A stretch of DNA of 35,099 nt, taken from the IMG/VR virus record IMGVR_UViG_3300010368_000042, positions 1-35,099 of that record; one strand, 5' to 3'. Of this stretch, positions 17,472 through 24,710 are shown piece after piece. The DNA comes from a virus. The translations under genes were made by a program, and so were the position numbers. Position 1 is the stretch's first letter; the number at the start of each line of letters is the position of its first letter. The notes under the pieces were generated by a model, which made no database searches, was not told where the DNA came from, and saw only the letters and a list, made by a program, of their open reading frames with translations.

Positions 17472-18406
17472 TGTCACAAGCTGATTTTAATATTGACAAC
17501 ATATCACGATCGCTTTTTCGTGCTGAAAATAACACATCATTACAAGCGCTGGCTAGTTTAAGCTCAGGTGCTACAGAGCCAGCTACTACTTACGCTTATC
17601 AGTTATGGGCTGACACTACAACCGGATTATTAAAGCAAAGAAACGCTGCGAATTCAGCATGGGTTGATGTTCTTACAATGGCTACTGGTTCGCCGGTTGC
17701 TGGTGGTTCTGATGCTAGCGAAACCGTAAAAGGTATTGTCGAGTTAGCCACTAGCGCAGAAGTTATCACTGGAACTGATACGGTTAGGGCTGTTACTCCG
17801 GCAGGGTTACAGTCTAAGGTTGCGAGTCAATCAGCATTAGGAATTGTTGAGCTGTTAACTGATGCAGAATATGTTACTGGCACAGATACAACTAGAGCAT
17901 TAACTGCGGCGGTGGCTAGGTCTAAAAATTTAGTGGCAGGTACAGCAGTAGACTCTACAAGCGGCACTTCAATTGACTTTACTGGTATCCCTAGTTGGGC
18001 TAAGAGAATTACTGTCATGTTTAGTGGGGTAAGTCTTAGCGGAAGTTCTTTTCCAATTGTTCAATTAGGTGACAGTGGTGGTGTTGAAAATACTGGATAT
18101 AATTGTCAGGTAGGGTCAGTAGTAGTAGGTAATAATATAACACGTCACTCTATATATACCACAGGCTTCGGAGTTACATTTAATAGTTCTGATGCTACTT
18201 ATGTATTTTCAGGTTCATTGACACTAATAAATATATCTGGAAGCACATGGATATGTAGCGGAACAGCTCAAGAACAGGTTGGAATAATATTTTCTGCAAT
18301 AAGTGGAACTAAAACCCTATCAGCAACCTTAGACCGCCTACGCATGACCACAGTCAACGGCGCAGATACTTTCGATGCTGGCTCAATTAACATCATGTAC
18401 GAATAG
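17471..18406 (+). CDS. Tail fibre protein
   Basis: This 311-aa protein is probably a trimeric side or tip fibre. It starts with an adapter segment (SQADFNIDN…LWADTTTGLLKQRN), followed by two tail-fibre repeats of the Phage_fiber_2 type: KGIVELATSAEVITGTDT with AVTPAGL (87-113) and LGIVELLTDAEYVTGTDT (123-140). The C-terminal domain (IPSWAKRITVMFSGVSLSG, about 173-191, to the end) is a beta-sandwich type shared by many phage fibres. It begins with TAATG overlap at the J stop and is followed by a small gene that may help its assembly. Confidence 0.88.
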   Translation: MSQADFNIDNISRSLFRAENNTSLQALASLSSGATEPATTYAYQLWADTTTGLLKQRNAANSAWVDVLTMATGSPVAGGSDASETVKGIVELATSAEVITGTDTVRAVTPAGLQSKVASQSALGIVELLTDAEYVTGTDTTRALTAAVARSKNLVAGTAVDSTSGTSIDFTGIPSWAKRITVMFSGVSLSGSSFPIVQLGDSGGVENTGYNCQVGSVVVGNNITRHSIYTTGFGVTFNSSDATYVFSGSLTLINISGSTWICSGTAQEQVGIIFSAISGTKTLSATLDRLRMTTVNGADTFDAGSINIMYE

Positions 18407-18414
18407 GAGTAGTC

Positions 18415-18723
18415 ATGCGAAAAGAAATTAACTTACTTACAGGTGAAGTTACAGAATATGAAGATGCTCCTGTAACAATTCAGCCGTTGCCAACAATTGA
18501 AGAACTAAAAGCATTAAAACTAACTGAAATAGACGCACTAGAAGCAAGTCAGTTCATGACACGCGGAGAACGTGAAGGCTGGCTAGCTATGATTGAAGCA
18601 CAAGCTGATTCTCAAGGCGTATCGCTAGAAACATTATATCTAGCTAATCCGTTTTATAAAAAGCTAAAAGATGTAAATTATAAAGTAGCAACATTACGCG
18701 CTGAAATTTTTGCCATAGTATGA
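18415..18723 (+). CDS. Small fibre-adjacent protein, possible tail fibre assembly chaperone
   Basis: This 102-aa, charged, mainly helical protein starts with RKEINLLTGEVTEYED, a strand-like region common in proteins encoded right after tail fibres, and then has a helical part with TRGEREGWLAMIEAQA. A GGAG SD (AGGAGTAGTC) precedes the ATG. No catalytic motif is visible. Its position suggests help with fibre folding or assembly; I do not recognise a firm family, so this remains an inference. Confidence 0.6.
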   Translation: MRKEINLLTGEVTEYEDAPVTIQPLPTIEELKALKLTEIDALEASQFMTRGEREGWLAMIEAQADSQGVSLETLYLANPFYKKLKDVNYKVATLRAEIFAIV

Positions 18724-19052
18724 TCTACTTATACATTTTACTAGCAGACTTATATCTGTTCTTTATAATGTATGTGGCAAGCATGGGAATGATACGCGCT
18801 CATGCTGAGAATAAACTAAACGGTGTTCTGTGGGTGCTTTGCTTGCCTTTTGTAGCGTTAAGTATGCTGCTGGACTTAGTTAATAATTTGGTTATATTCA
18901 CACTGCTATTTGCTGAGTTACCACGCGAACTACTTGTTACAGCGCGATTAAAACGCCATTCCACACAACAAACATTTCGCGGTAAGTTAGCGCGTTGGAT
19001 TGGTGTGCATATACTCAATCCGTTTGACCATACCGGAGATCATCTTGATTAG
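18720..19052 (+). CDS. Conserved phage membrane protein
   Basis: The 110-aa protein has two hydrophobic segments (about 1-23 and 36-66), followed by a basic cytoplasm-type region (ELPRELLVTARLKRH, RGKLARWIGVHILNPFD) that recurs in proteins of this kind in proteobacterial phages. It overlaps the upstream gene by ATGA and the next gene by a TTGATTAG overlap. The location at the start of the lysis block suggests a membrane-associated role, perhaps in holin function, but no motif proves this. Confidence 0.7.
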   Translation: MIYLYILLADLYLFFIMYVASMGMIRAHAENKLNGVLWVLCLPFVALSMLLDLVNNLVIFTLLFAELPRELLVTARLKRHSTQQTFRGKLARWIGVHILNPFDHTGDHLD

Positions 19053-19269
19053 CCTATTAATAACTACACTATGCCTTGCTGGTACGTCTATGACGCTGTT
19101 AGGTGTATTTGTATTCATACAGTTATTGCGTAGCTCTAACGCGCCAGCAGACAATAGCAACCGTATTAATCGTATTCGTTTAGTATGGTTTGCATTGACT
19201 AGGCCTGAGTTATTTGTAAGTCAGTTTCAGTGGTTATCTAAAGACGAACTAGAAAATGTGAGTAAATAA
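19045..19269 (+). CDS. Small membrane protein, TTG start
   Basis: This 74-aa product has one long hydrophobic segment (LLITTLCLAGTSMTLLGVFVFI in outline) and a polar tail ending in FVSQFQWLSKDELENVSK. I chose the TTG at 19045 because GGAG lies seven bases upstream and it overlaps the previous stop; an in-frame TTG at 19000 would add 15 residues inside the preceding gene. It lies among small membrane genes before the endolysin. Function is unknown. Confidence 0.6.
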   Translation: MISLLITTLCLAGTSMTLLGVFVFIQLLRSSNAPADNSNRINRIRLVWFALTRPELFVSQFQWLSKDELENVSK

Positions 19270-19503
19270 ATGGATTTTCAATCAATTTTAAATATCGTTT
19301 TAGGTAGCATATTGGCTATTATTGGCTGGTTCGCACGCCAATTATGGGATGCGGTTCAAGATTTAAAAGAAGATATGAAAAAAATAGAGGTTGATTTACC
19401 TACGCATTATGTAAGAAAAGAAGACCTAGAAAACCGTCTTGACAGATTTGAAAATATGTTAGGTAAGATTTACGACAAACTAGATTCTAAGGTTGACAAA
19501 TAA
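19270..19503 (+). CDS. Membrane-anchored coiled-coil protein of the lysis block
   Basis: The 77-aa protein has an N-terminal membrane segment (ILNIVLGSILAIIGWFARQLW, about 5-25), then a charged coiled coil (DLKEDMKKIEVDLPTHYV, then KEDLENRLDRFENMLGKIYDKLD). This layout is common in small proteins that sit next to holins and endolysins in proteobacterial phages. It starts at the base after the previous stop and its stop overlaps the next start. A role in lysis control is an inference from position. Confidence 0.68.
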   Translation: MDFQSILNIVLGSILAIIGWFARQLWDAVQDLKEDMKKIEVDLPTHYVRKEDLENRLDRFENMLGKIYDKLDSKVDK

Positions 19504-19691
19504 TGACTAAGTGGTACAAGTCAAAAACAATTTGGTTTAATATAATTATGACTGGCTTAATTACTTTAGAGGCTAGTTTAAGCCAGTTAAGCAATATACT
19601 ACCGGCTAACTGGTATGGGATATTAGCAACTAGCCTGGCAGTAGGTAATGCCATGCTGCGTATTATTTCAAATACAGGCATTAGTAAATGA
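19503..19691 (+). CDS. Probable holin
   Basis: This 62-aa protein has a short basic start (TKWYKSKTIW), two hydrophobic helices (FNIIMTGLITLEASL and WYGILATSLAVGNAMLRII) and a short tail, a class II-like holin layout. It overlaps the endolysin start by ATGA, which is the strongest support. Holins make the membrane hole that times lysis. The M15 enzyme next to it has no signal peptide and so needs such a partner. Sequence alone does not distinguish it from the other small membrane proteins here. Confidence 0.65.
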   Translation: MTKWYKSKTIWFNIIMTGLITLEASLSQLSNILPANWYGILATSLAVGNAMLRIISNTGISK

Positions 19692-20134
19692 ATCTAACCA
19701 AACATTTTACACTAGCTGAAATGATTGCAAGCTCTACAGCTTTGCGGACTGGTATTAAAAACATACCTTCGCCAACTGTTATTGGCAATTTAAAGTTATT
19801 AGCTGATGGTTTAGAGCAAGTAAGATCGCTATTAAATAATCCTATCACTATCACTAGCGGCTACAGATCGCCAACACTAAACCGTTTTATTGGTGGTTCT
19901 GTTAGTAGCGCACATTGTTTAGGCTATGCGGCCGACTTTAAATGTGCCGGCTTTGGTACGCCTGACGATATTGTACGTGCTATTAAAGATGGCGGCATTA
20001 AATACGATCAGTTAATCTGCGAGGGAGGTGCAACTGGATGGGTTCATATTTCATTTGATCCAAAGTTAAGACAACAAACACTTAATGCGCTATTTGATAG
20101 TAAAGGCAAAGCCACTTACAGAGAATTTGTCTAA
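19688..20134 (+). CDS. Endolysin, peptidase M15 family
   Basis: The 148-aa protein is a single zinc peptidase domain of the M15_3 type that cleaves peptidoglycan peptides. The metal set is visible: SGYRSPTLN (57-65), SAHCLGYAADF with His76 and Asp83, and WVHISF with His120. A Glu/Asp partner is likely near CEGGATGW. No signal peptide or wall-binding domain is seen, so release should depend on the holin just upstream. A strong terminator follows 27 bases after the stop. Confidence 0.92.
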   Translation: MNLTKHFTLAEMIASSTALRTGIKNIPSPTVIGNLKLLADGLEQVRSLLNNPITITSGYRSPTLNRFIGGSVSSAHCLGYAADFKCAGFGTPDDIVRAIKDGGIKYDQLICEGGATGWVHISFDPKLRQQTLNALFDSKGKATYREFV

Positions 20135-20157
20135 TTAATACAAATACATGCTAATAT

Positions 20158-20186
20158 ATAAAAGCCTTATATTAAGGCTTTTTTTA
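20158..20186 (+). terminator. Intrinsic terminator after the endolysin
   Basis: A 9-bp stem (20161-20169 with 20173-20181) has a 3-nt loop and is followed by a T run. The 19 bases from 20181, which hold the T run, GGGA and the next ATG, match those after the capsid terminator at 4745-4763 with one difference. Confidence 0.85.
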
Positions 20187-20196
20187 TGGGATTAAC

Positions 20197-21351
20197 ATGA
20201 TAATAAATGAAGAACTAAAACAATGGGCAACTGATAGGCAAATTGAATATATTGATGCTGTTAATTTGCATGGATCAAATATAAAGGCAGCTAAAGCTTT
20301 AAATGTTAATCGTAGCTCAGTAGATCGATCTATGATTGCATTAAAGAAGAAAGCCGCTTTGCATGGCTATGCGCCTGATAATGATATGGTGCATATTACA
20401 CCTGATCCTTTTATTGTTCGCGGTACGTCAACACTGTATAAAGATGGCGTTGCAAAAATTCAGTGGGTTAAGACTAAGCTTGATGAAAGCAAACTTGATC
20501 AAATAATTAAGGACTCTATTCAATCAATGATTGAAGGGGTACGCGGCTTATCAGCTCCAATAGAAAAGCCAAAGTATTCAAATGATGATTTACTTTGCGT
20601 CTATCCGATGGGTGATCCACACTTTGGCATGAAAGCCTGGCAAGAGGATGCCGGAGATAACTTTGATTTAAAGATTGCAGAGGACTTAACTTGCAGCGCA
20701 ATTGATAGATTGATAGCAAGCGCGCCTAATGCAGAAACAGCTATATTGTTAAATTTAGGTGATATGTTTCATGCTGACAATCAAAATAACACTTCACAAT
20801 CAGGACATCAATTAGACGTTGACGGTCGTTGGTCTAAGGTTCAGCAGGTTGGATTGAAAGCAATGATTTATTGCTTACAAAAATTATTACAAAAACATGA
20901 AAAAGTTATATTCAGAATAAACAAAGGCAATCATGACGGTCATAGCTCCTATGCTTTAGCTTTAATGTTGTCATGCTATTTTGATAAAGAGCCTCGCATT
21001 ACGGTTGATCTATCGCCGTCGCCTGTTTGGTACTATCATTTCGGTAAAGTGCAGATCGGTACAACTCATGGCGACACTATTAAAGGTAAAGATATATTAT
21101 CTATAATGGCTAGTGATCGCCCTAAAGAATGGGGGCAAAGTAAGCATCGCTATTGCTATATTGGTCACGTTCATCATCATGACGCGAAAGAATATCACGG
21201 TGGAATTGTTGAATACTTTAGAACGCTTGCAGCGCGTGACGCATGGCATCAAGGGCAAGGTTACAGGGCAGGTCGTGATATGCGTTTGATCGTATTACAT
21301 AAAGATCATGGCGAAATTGAGCGCCATACTTGCGATATTGGTATGCTTTAA
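20197..21351 (+). CDS. HTH-containing metallophosphoesterase (calcineurin-like)
   Basis: The 384-aa protein begins with a small helix-turn-helix region (about 27-46, SNIKAAKALNVNRSSVDRSM), which fits a terminase-small/resolvase-like DNA-binding fold. The rest is a calcineurin-like phosphoesterase with every metal motif: GDPHFG (139-144), NLGDMFH (186-192), GNHDG (244-248), THGD (290-293) and GHVHHH (323-328). The substrate may be a nucleic acid, as in the related SbcD/Mre11 enzymes, but nothing visible proves this. It is the first gene after the endolysin terminator, read with the late genes. It has its own GGGA SD. Confidence 0.85.
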   Translation: MIINEELKQWATDRQIEYIDAVNLHGSNIKAAKALNVNRSSVDRSMIALKKKAALHGYAPDNDMVHITPDPFIVRGTSTLYKDGVAKIQWVKTKLDESKLDQIIKDSIQSMIEGVRGLSAPIEKPKYSNDDLLCVYPMGDPHFGMKAWQEDAGDNFDLKIAEDLTCSAIDRLIASAPNAETAILLNLGDMFHADNQNNTSQSGHQLDVDGRWSKVQQVGLKAMIYCLQKLLQKHEKVIFRINKGNHDGHSSYALALMLSCYFDKEPRITVDLSPSPVWYYHFGKVQIGTTHGDTIKGKDILSIMASDRPKEWGQSKHRYCYIGHVHHHDAKEYHGGIVEYFRTLAARDAWHQGQGYRAGRDMRLIVLHKDHGEIERHTCDIGML

Positions 21352-21372
21352 ATTTAACTAGAAAGGATTACA

Positions 21373-21870
21373 ATGACACTCATATTAAGCCAATGGCGCA
21401 TTATATTGCTAGCCGCAGTGATTGCTTTAGCTTACTACTATAAAACGTGCTATGAAGCATCTGTAGCTGAACTAGCTACGTTTAAAGCCGATATTGCTAC
21501 ACTTAAAGGAGTAAAAGAAAATGAAAATAAAATACTACGCAATTATGCAGAAAACACAGTATCAAATTTAACTGACAAACATAACAATGAATTGAAAGGT
21601 ATTGAAAATGATTTTATTAAACAAAACAAACTTTCTAGTATTACTATTAGCAATCTGCGTAACAGCCTGCGCCAGTCAATCAGTAGTGCCGATGACGTGT
21701 CAGAAGTTGACACCAATACCGAAAGAACTACCGAAGAATGGCGAAACCGTTACGCAACCATTGTTGGACAATATGAAACGCTAAAACAAGGCTGCACTAT
21801 TACAACCAGTGATTATAATTTATTGCGTGGTTGGGGTGATGCAGCTTGTTTGCAGGTAGGATGTGAATAA
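21373..21870 (+). CDS. Rz-like inner-membrane spanin
   Basis: This 165-aa protein has an uncleaved N-terminal membrane anchor (IILLAAVIALAYYYKTCY, about 10-27) and a long periplasmic coiled coil (ELATFKADIATLKGVKENEN and on), as i-spanins have. It contains a second gene in another frame, the lipoprotein Rz1, which makes the assignment firm. Spanins fuse inner and outer membranes in the last step of Gram-negative lysis. A strong SD (GAAAGGATTACA) precedes the ATG. The stop lies just before the convergent terminator. Confidence 0.88.
   Translation: MTLILSQWRIILLAAVIALAYYYKTCYEASVAELATFKADIATLKGVKENENKILRNYAENTVSNLTDKHNNELKGIENDFIKQNKLSSITISNLRNSLRQSISSADDVSEVDTNTERTTEEWRNRYATIVGQYETLKQGCTITTSDYNLLRGWGDAACLQVGCE
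21608..21784 (+). CDS. Rz1-like outer-membrane spanin lipoprotein, embedded in Rz
   Basis: This 58-aa reading frame lies wholly inside the Rz gene in the +1 frame. It has a signal peptide (LLNKTNFLVLLLAICVTAC) with a lipobox ending in Cys, VTAC, and a mature part rich in Pro (QKLTPIPKELPKNG), all typical of Rz1. I chose ATG 21608 with AAGG upstream; an in-frame TTG at 21602 is less likely. It would be lipidated and moved to the outer membrane, then pair with Rz. Confidence 0.85.
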   Translation: MILLNKTNFLVLLLAICVTACASQSVVPMTCQKLTPIPKELPKNGETVTQPLLDNMKR

Positions 21871-21887
21871 ATAAAAGCCACTAACAA

Positions 21888-21918
21888 AATAAAAGCCCAT
21901 TAAGTTGGGCTTTTTTAT
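21888..21918. terminator. Bidirectional terminator between convergent late and early genes
   Basis: A 9-bp stem (21891-21899 with 21906-21914, AAAAGCCCA / TGGGCTTTT) with a 6-nt loop has a T run on the plus strand and an A run on the 5' side, so it works in both directions. It lies exactly between the end of Rz and the end of the leftward block. Confidence 0.88.
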
Positions 21919-22142
21919 TATCTGCGCTTTAACTTTAACCGTTCAAAGTCTTGCAAGCAATTTGCATCGCACCATCGCTTAGTCTTATCATCTGCAAAGT
22001 CTTCACCACAAAACAAGCATTGTCCAGTCGCTTCAACTTCTAAAGTATTGGCTTTGCTTGAGATATATTTAATTGATGCTTCACTGGCTTTCATTTCTAA
22101 AGCACTTGCTATGTCTAATTGGTCTGACAAATGTTCGTTCAT
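21918..22142 (-). CDS. Small zinc-finger phage protein
   Basis: The 74-aa protein has a four-Cys zinc motif in its C-terminal half: Cys42, Cys45, Cys58 and Cys62 (QCLFCGEDF … RWCDANC), followed by a basic tail (ERLKLKRR). Similar small proteins occur at the end of early regions in proteobacterial phages. A DksA/TraR-like or RNA-polymerase-binding role can be imagined but is not shown, since the long coiled coil of DksA is missing. It starts with ATGA-like overlap after the previous gene (stop and start share base 22142). Confidence 0.68.
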   Translation of the reverse strand: MNEHLSDQLDIASALEMKASEASIKYISSKANTLEVEATGQCLFCGEDFADDKTKRWCDANCLQDFERLKLKRR

Positions 22143-22543
22143 TATTTATTACCTTCTAATTCTAAATAAAAAGCATCAACTTGATCATTGCAAAAATTCC
22201 ACAATTCAGTATTCTGCACAATCCAAAACTCACGATTGAATTTTAACATACTCTTTAATGATTGTAATTCATGGCTAGTCGTTCCTAGCTTGCCAGTCTT
22301 AATAAATCGTGACTTAATACTAATCAGCGTCGGCTTAATTACTGCCTCAGAAAAGCTGATAGCGTGTCGTCTAGCCTTACACGTCTGACCTGCAACCAGT
22401 AACATATTCATCATACGCATTAGCTTGTCATACTGCGCTTCTGTAGCGTGTCCGCTAGTGAATGACTTGATAGCTAAGTGTTCGTGTAGTTCCATTTCGG
22501 TCGTGTCTATGACTAGCATAGGTATTGCTTTTGAGAGTTTCAT
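22142..22543 (-). CDS. Conserved phage protein of unknown function
   Basis: The 133-aa protein is mostly helical and starts KLSKAIPMLVIDTTEMELHEH. Blocks such as AIKSFTSGHATEAQYDKLMRM and RFIKTGKLGTTSHELQSLK are probably conserved, but I do not recognise a function. No catalytic motif, signal or membrane segment is seen. A clear SD (GGATATACAAA) precedes the start. Upstream on this strand lie two tandem hairpins with T runs, so its expression may depend on read-through. Confidence 0.6.
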   Translation of the reverse strand: MKLSKAIPMLVIDTTEMELHEHLAIKSFTSGHATEAQYDKLMRMMNMLLVAGQTCKARRHAISFSEAVIKPTLISIKSRFIKTGKLGTTSHELQSLKSMLKFNREFWIVQNTELWNFCNDQVDAFYLELEGNK

Positions 22544-22556
22544 TTTGTATATCCGT

Positions 22557-22579
22557 AAAAAAATAACCGTTAAGGTTAT
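22557..22579 (-). terminator. Hairpin with T run, second of a tandem pair (minus strand)
   Basis: ATAACC (22563-22568) and GGTTAT (22574-22579) form a 6-bp stem with a 5-nt loop; on the minus strand it is followed by six T. It is weak in GC. It could be a terminator, or an operator palindrome for the gene just downstream. Confidence 0.5.
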
Positions 22580-22584
22580 GTGTT

Positions 22585-22609
22585 AAAAAATGGTTACTTA
22601 CGGTAACCA
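22585..22609 (-). terminator. Hairpin with T run, first of a tandem pair (minus strand)
   Basis: TGGTTAC (22591-22597) and GTAACCA (22603-22609) form a perfect 7-bp stem with a 5-nt loop, followed on the minus strand by six T. It lies downstream of the HTH gene and 12 bases before the next hairpin. It shares the GGTTA/TAACC core with that hairpin. Confidence 0.55.
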
Positions 22610-22657
22610 ATCGCCAAACCAACTTAGAAAAATGAAGTAAAACTAAGTCCGTTTGGA

Positions 22658-23119
22658 TTAATACATATTATAAACTGAATAACCTTGCCACGGTGTAGTT
22701 TTTTGCACTACTCGTTCATTTTGTTTAAACTTGCCGGCTAGTTCTTCTAATGGTGAATGTGAGTGTACAGCATCAGGACTAATTAAACCACGCTTAATGG
22801 CTTCTTGAATATGCAGCGGAATGTTATTGTTAAGTATTTGTCTGATATTATTGCTATACCGTTTCAAATACTTTTCTTTTTCAAGTTCAATGTAAGCGCT
22901 AAATCCTTCAACATTAACGGCTAAGTATGTTTTATTGTGTGGCGTAGTTATAAAGAACTCACCTTTAAGGCGCTTAATATGAAGTGAGATTGTATGAATT
23001 GGCAAGTTTAATTTTGCTGCCATTTCATTACGTGTTAAGTCTTCGGCTTTAATGTTTTCAAATACACGCACATGATCAAATAAGAATTTTTCTTTTACAT
23101 TCATTTTTTGTGGTTTCAT
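22658..23119 (-). CDS. Winged HTH DNA-binding protein, putative regulator
   Basis: The 153-aa protein has a helix-turn-helix near residues 30-52 (RNEMAAKLNLPIHTISLHIKRLKGEFF), followed by a likely wing (ITTPHNKTYLAVN), the layout of ArsR/MarR-type domains. The rest is charged and of unknown role (YLKRYSNNIRQILNNNIPLH). I kept the first ATG, which has GGAGCTATTAAA upstream and overlaps the previous stop. A second in-frame ATG five codons later is possible. It may control a late or middle phage switch, which is an inference. Confidence 0.65.
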   Translation of the reverse strand: MKPQKMNVKEKFLFDHVRVFENIKAEDLTRNEMAAKLNLPIHTISLHIKRLKGEFFITTPHNKTYLAVNVEGFSAYIELEKEKYLKRYSNNIRQILNNNIPLHIQEAIKRGLISPDAVHSHSPLEELAGKFKQNERVVQKTTPWQGYSVYNMY

Positions 23120-23508
23120 TTTAATAGCTCCAATCTTTTCAATTCTGCATTTGCATAGAAAATAATCTTTTTAATACCGCGTAATTCGTCGCTGTGTGAT
23201 GATTGACCGTAACGATAACACTCACGGAATATCTCACCGATTTGAGCGTTCATATCTTTATGGCTAATTAAGTCTTGCAGTATAGTAGAGTTTAAAGGCA
23301 ATTCATAATAACTTGCTGTAGCTCCGTCTGATTTAGTTTTTGTTTCTTCTTTCATTTCAATAATCCTATAGTATTTAACTAATGTCCAATTAAGATCGCC
23401 TGCTTTAAATCTTGCATTTGGTAGTGGAATCCATGTTTCTATTTCAACAATTAACGAATGATCGATAGGACAGCAAAATGATTTATCGTGTTTTATCCAT
23501 GAGGTCAT
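23116..23508 (-). CDS. Conserved phage protein with DUF3310-like segment
   Basis: The 130-aa protein has an N-terminal part of unknown type (WIKHDKSFCCPIDHS) and a C-terminal segment (SYYELPLNSTILQDLI, then DMNAQIGEIFRECYRYGQ, then KKIIFYANAELKRLE) that resembles the DUF3310/SaV-type helical repeat near phage nucleotide-metabolism genes. The match is from memory and partial, so I hold it as a guess. It overlaps ThyX and the HTH gene by four bases each, which places it in the same operon. Confidence 0.6.
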   Translation of the reverse strand: MTSWIKHDKSFCCPIDHSLIVEIETWIPLPNARFKAGDLNWTLVKYYRIIEMKEETKTKSDGATASYYELPLNSTILQDLISHKDMNAQIGEIFRECYRYGQSSHSDELRGIKKIIFYANAELKRLELLK

Positions 23509-24143
23509 AATCCTGCTGCCTCCAAAACTTTTGGGAATTCTAACCGTAAAATCTCAGTGATCTGTTGAGCAATTTCTATGTGTTCCTTTTGTGTACCATT
23601 GCCTGATCTAACTTTAAGATAATGTACCCAGCTTCTTAACGTGCCACTCATATACATGCGGCTAGGTGTTAATCCTTCCGGTAGTAAGGTACGTGCTACT
23701 TCTTTTGCAATGCCTCGACTTAATGCAACTTTATAAGTATTTTGAATGTCATTTAAAAGCTCATCCTGCACCATACCAAACCATTCATTTAGTTCGTCAT
23801 CATCGCTTATAATACTATTCTGTCTATTCTTCGTGTCTTGCGTTCTACATTCTCTATAACCTAAATCCGGCAACACACTAACATCAGCATAACGTTGACT
23901 AAATTCCTGAAAAGAAAAACTACGATGTCTTAAAATCTGCCGTCCAATATCACGCCAAGTGTTGATCTCTACACACGCACTTACCATTTCAAGTGGCGAC
24001 CAATGACATTCATCTAGTAAATGCTTAATAAGTTTAGGTGCTGTAGCTGTATTATTTTGGTTCGCTGGATTGCTTGCCCTTGCCATGTAAGCGACTAGAT
24101 CATCGCCGCCTGGAGTTGCCCATACTAATTTTGCATTAATCAT
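23505..24143 (-). CDS. thyX: Flavin-dependent thymidylate synthase
   Basis: ThyX makes dTMP from dUMP with FAD, NADPH and methylene-tetrahydrofolate. The diagnostic motif is RHRSFSFQEFSQRY (72-85), where RHR binds dUMP and FAD. Also visible are the N-terminal part (ATPGGDDLVAYMARAS) and the substrate block LPEGLTPSRMYMSG. The 212-aa length is normal. It follows the dUTPase gene by two bases, so both enzymes feed dTTP synthesis: dUTPase makes dUMP and ThyX methylates it. Confidence 0.95.
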   Translation of the reverse strand: MINAKLVWATPGGDDLVAYMARASNPANQNNTATAPKLIKHLLDECHWSPLEMVSACVEINTWRDIGRQILRHRSFSFQEFSQRYADVSVLPDLGYRECRTQDTKNRQNSIISDDDELNEWFGMVQDELLNDIQNTYKVALSRGIAKEVARTLLPEGLTPSRMYMSGTLRSWVHYLKVRSGNGTQKEHIEIAQQITEILRLEFPKVLEAAGL

Positions 24144-24145
24144 TC

Positions 24146-24565
24146 TTAAACCCCTGTACTACCAAAGCCATTAACGCCTCGGTTAGTTTCTGTTAGTTGA
24201 TCTACTTCGACTGGTTGCCATAATTCTATTGGTTGGATAATAAGCTGGGCTATTTTGTCGCCTTTATGTAATGAAACACCATAGTGACCATGATTCACCA
24301 ATAGCACTTTAATTTCACCTCGGTAAGAGCTGTCAATAATACCAGCCATAACGTCAATACCTTGTTTAAAAGATAATCCGCTTCTAGGTGCAATACGTGC
24401 CATGTAGCCATCAGGAATTTCAATGGCGATGCTAGTTCCGATTAGTTGTCTTTCATATACATCAATAATGTATTCATCATCAGCATATAAATCTAAACCA
24501 GCATCAGTTGCATTTGCCCGTGTTGGAATTGTTGCGTTTTCGTTTAGTTTTTTTACTTTAATCAT
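24146..24565 (-). CDS. dut: dUTPase (trimeric)
   Basis: This hydrolyses dUTP to dUMP, keeping uracil out of DNA and supplying ThyX. All five motifs are intact: DAGLDLYA (21-28), PRSGLS (60-65), IIDSSYRGEIKVLLVN (76-91), GDKIAQ (102-107) and NRGVNGFGSTG (128-138). I chose ATG 24565, with GGAAGG about nine bases upstream; the longer frame would need a TTG at 24586. The 139-aa length matches short bacterial and phage forms. Confidence 0.95.
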   Translation of the reverse strand: MIKVKKLNENATIPTRANATDAGLDLYADDEYIIDVYERQLIGTSIAIEIPDGYMARIAPRSGLSFKQGIDVMAGIIDSSYRGEIKVLLVNHGHYGVSLHKGDKIAQLIIQPIELWQPVEVDQLTETNRGVNGFGSTGV

Positions 24566-24569
24566 AACC

Positions 24570-24710
24570 CTACACCTTCCAAACAAAAAAAATCATTGCA
24601 CTAACTACGATCACACAACCAAAAATTAAACCTTCTAAGATTGGCGTGAATAATGAATCACTTTTTACTTTTGAGTTTTTGTAGTCTTTAATGTATGTTA
24701 GTTCGTTCAT
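24570..24710 (-). CDS. 46-aa single-span membrane protein
   Basis: This short gene has ATG at 24708-24710, TAG at 24570-24572, and an SD (GGAGTTAAAAA) upstream. It has a polar start (NELTYIKDYKNSKVKSDS) and one strong membrane segment (ILEGLIFGCVIVVSAMIFFV), then WKV. Its start overlaps the previous stop by four bases and its stop lies five bases before dut, so it fits the operon. Function is unknown. Confidence 0.6.
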   Translation of the reverse strand: MNELTYIKDYKNSKVKSDSLFTPILEGLIFGCVIVVSAMIFFVWKV

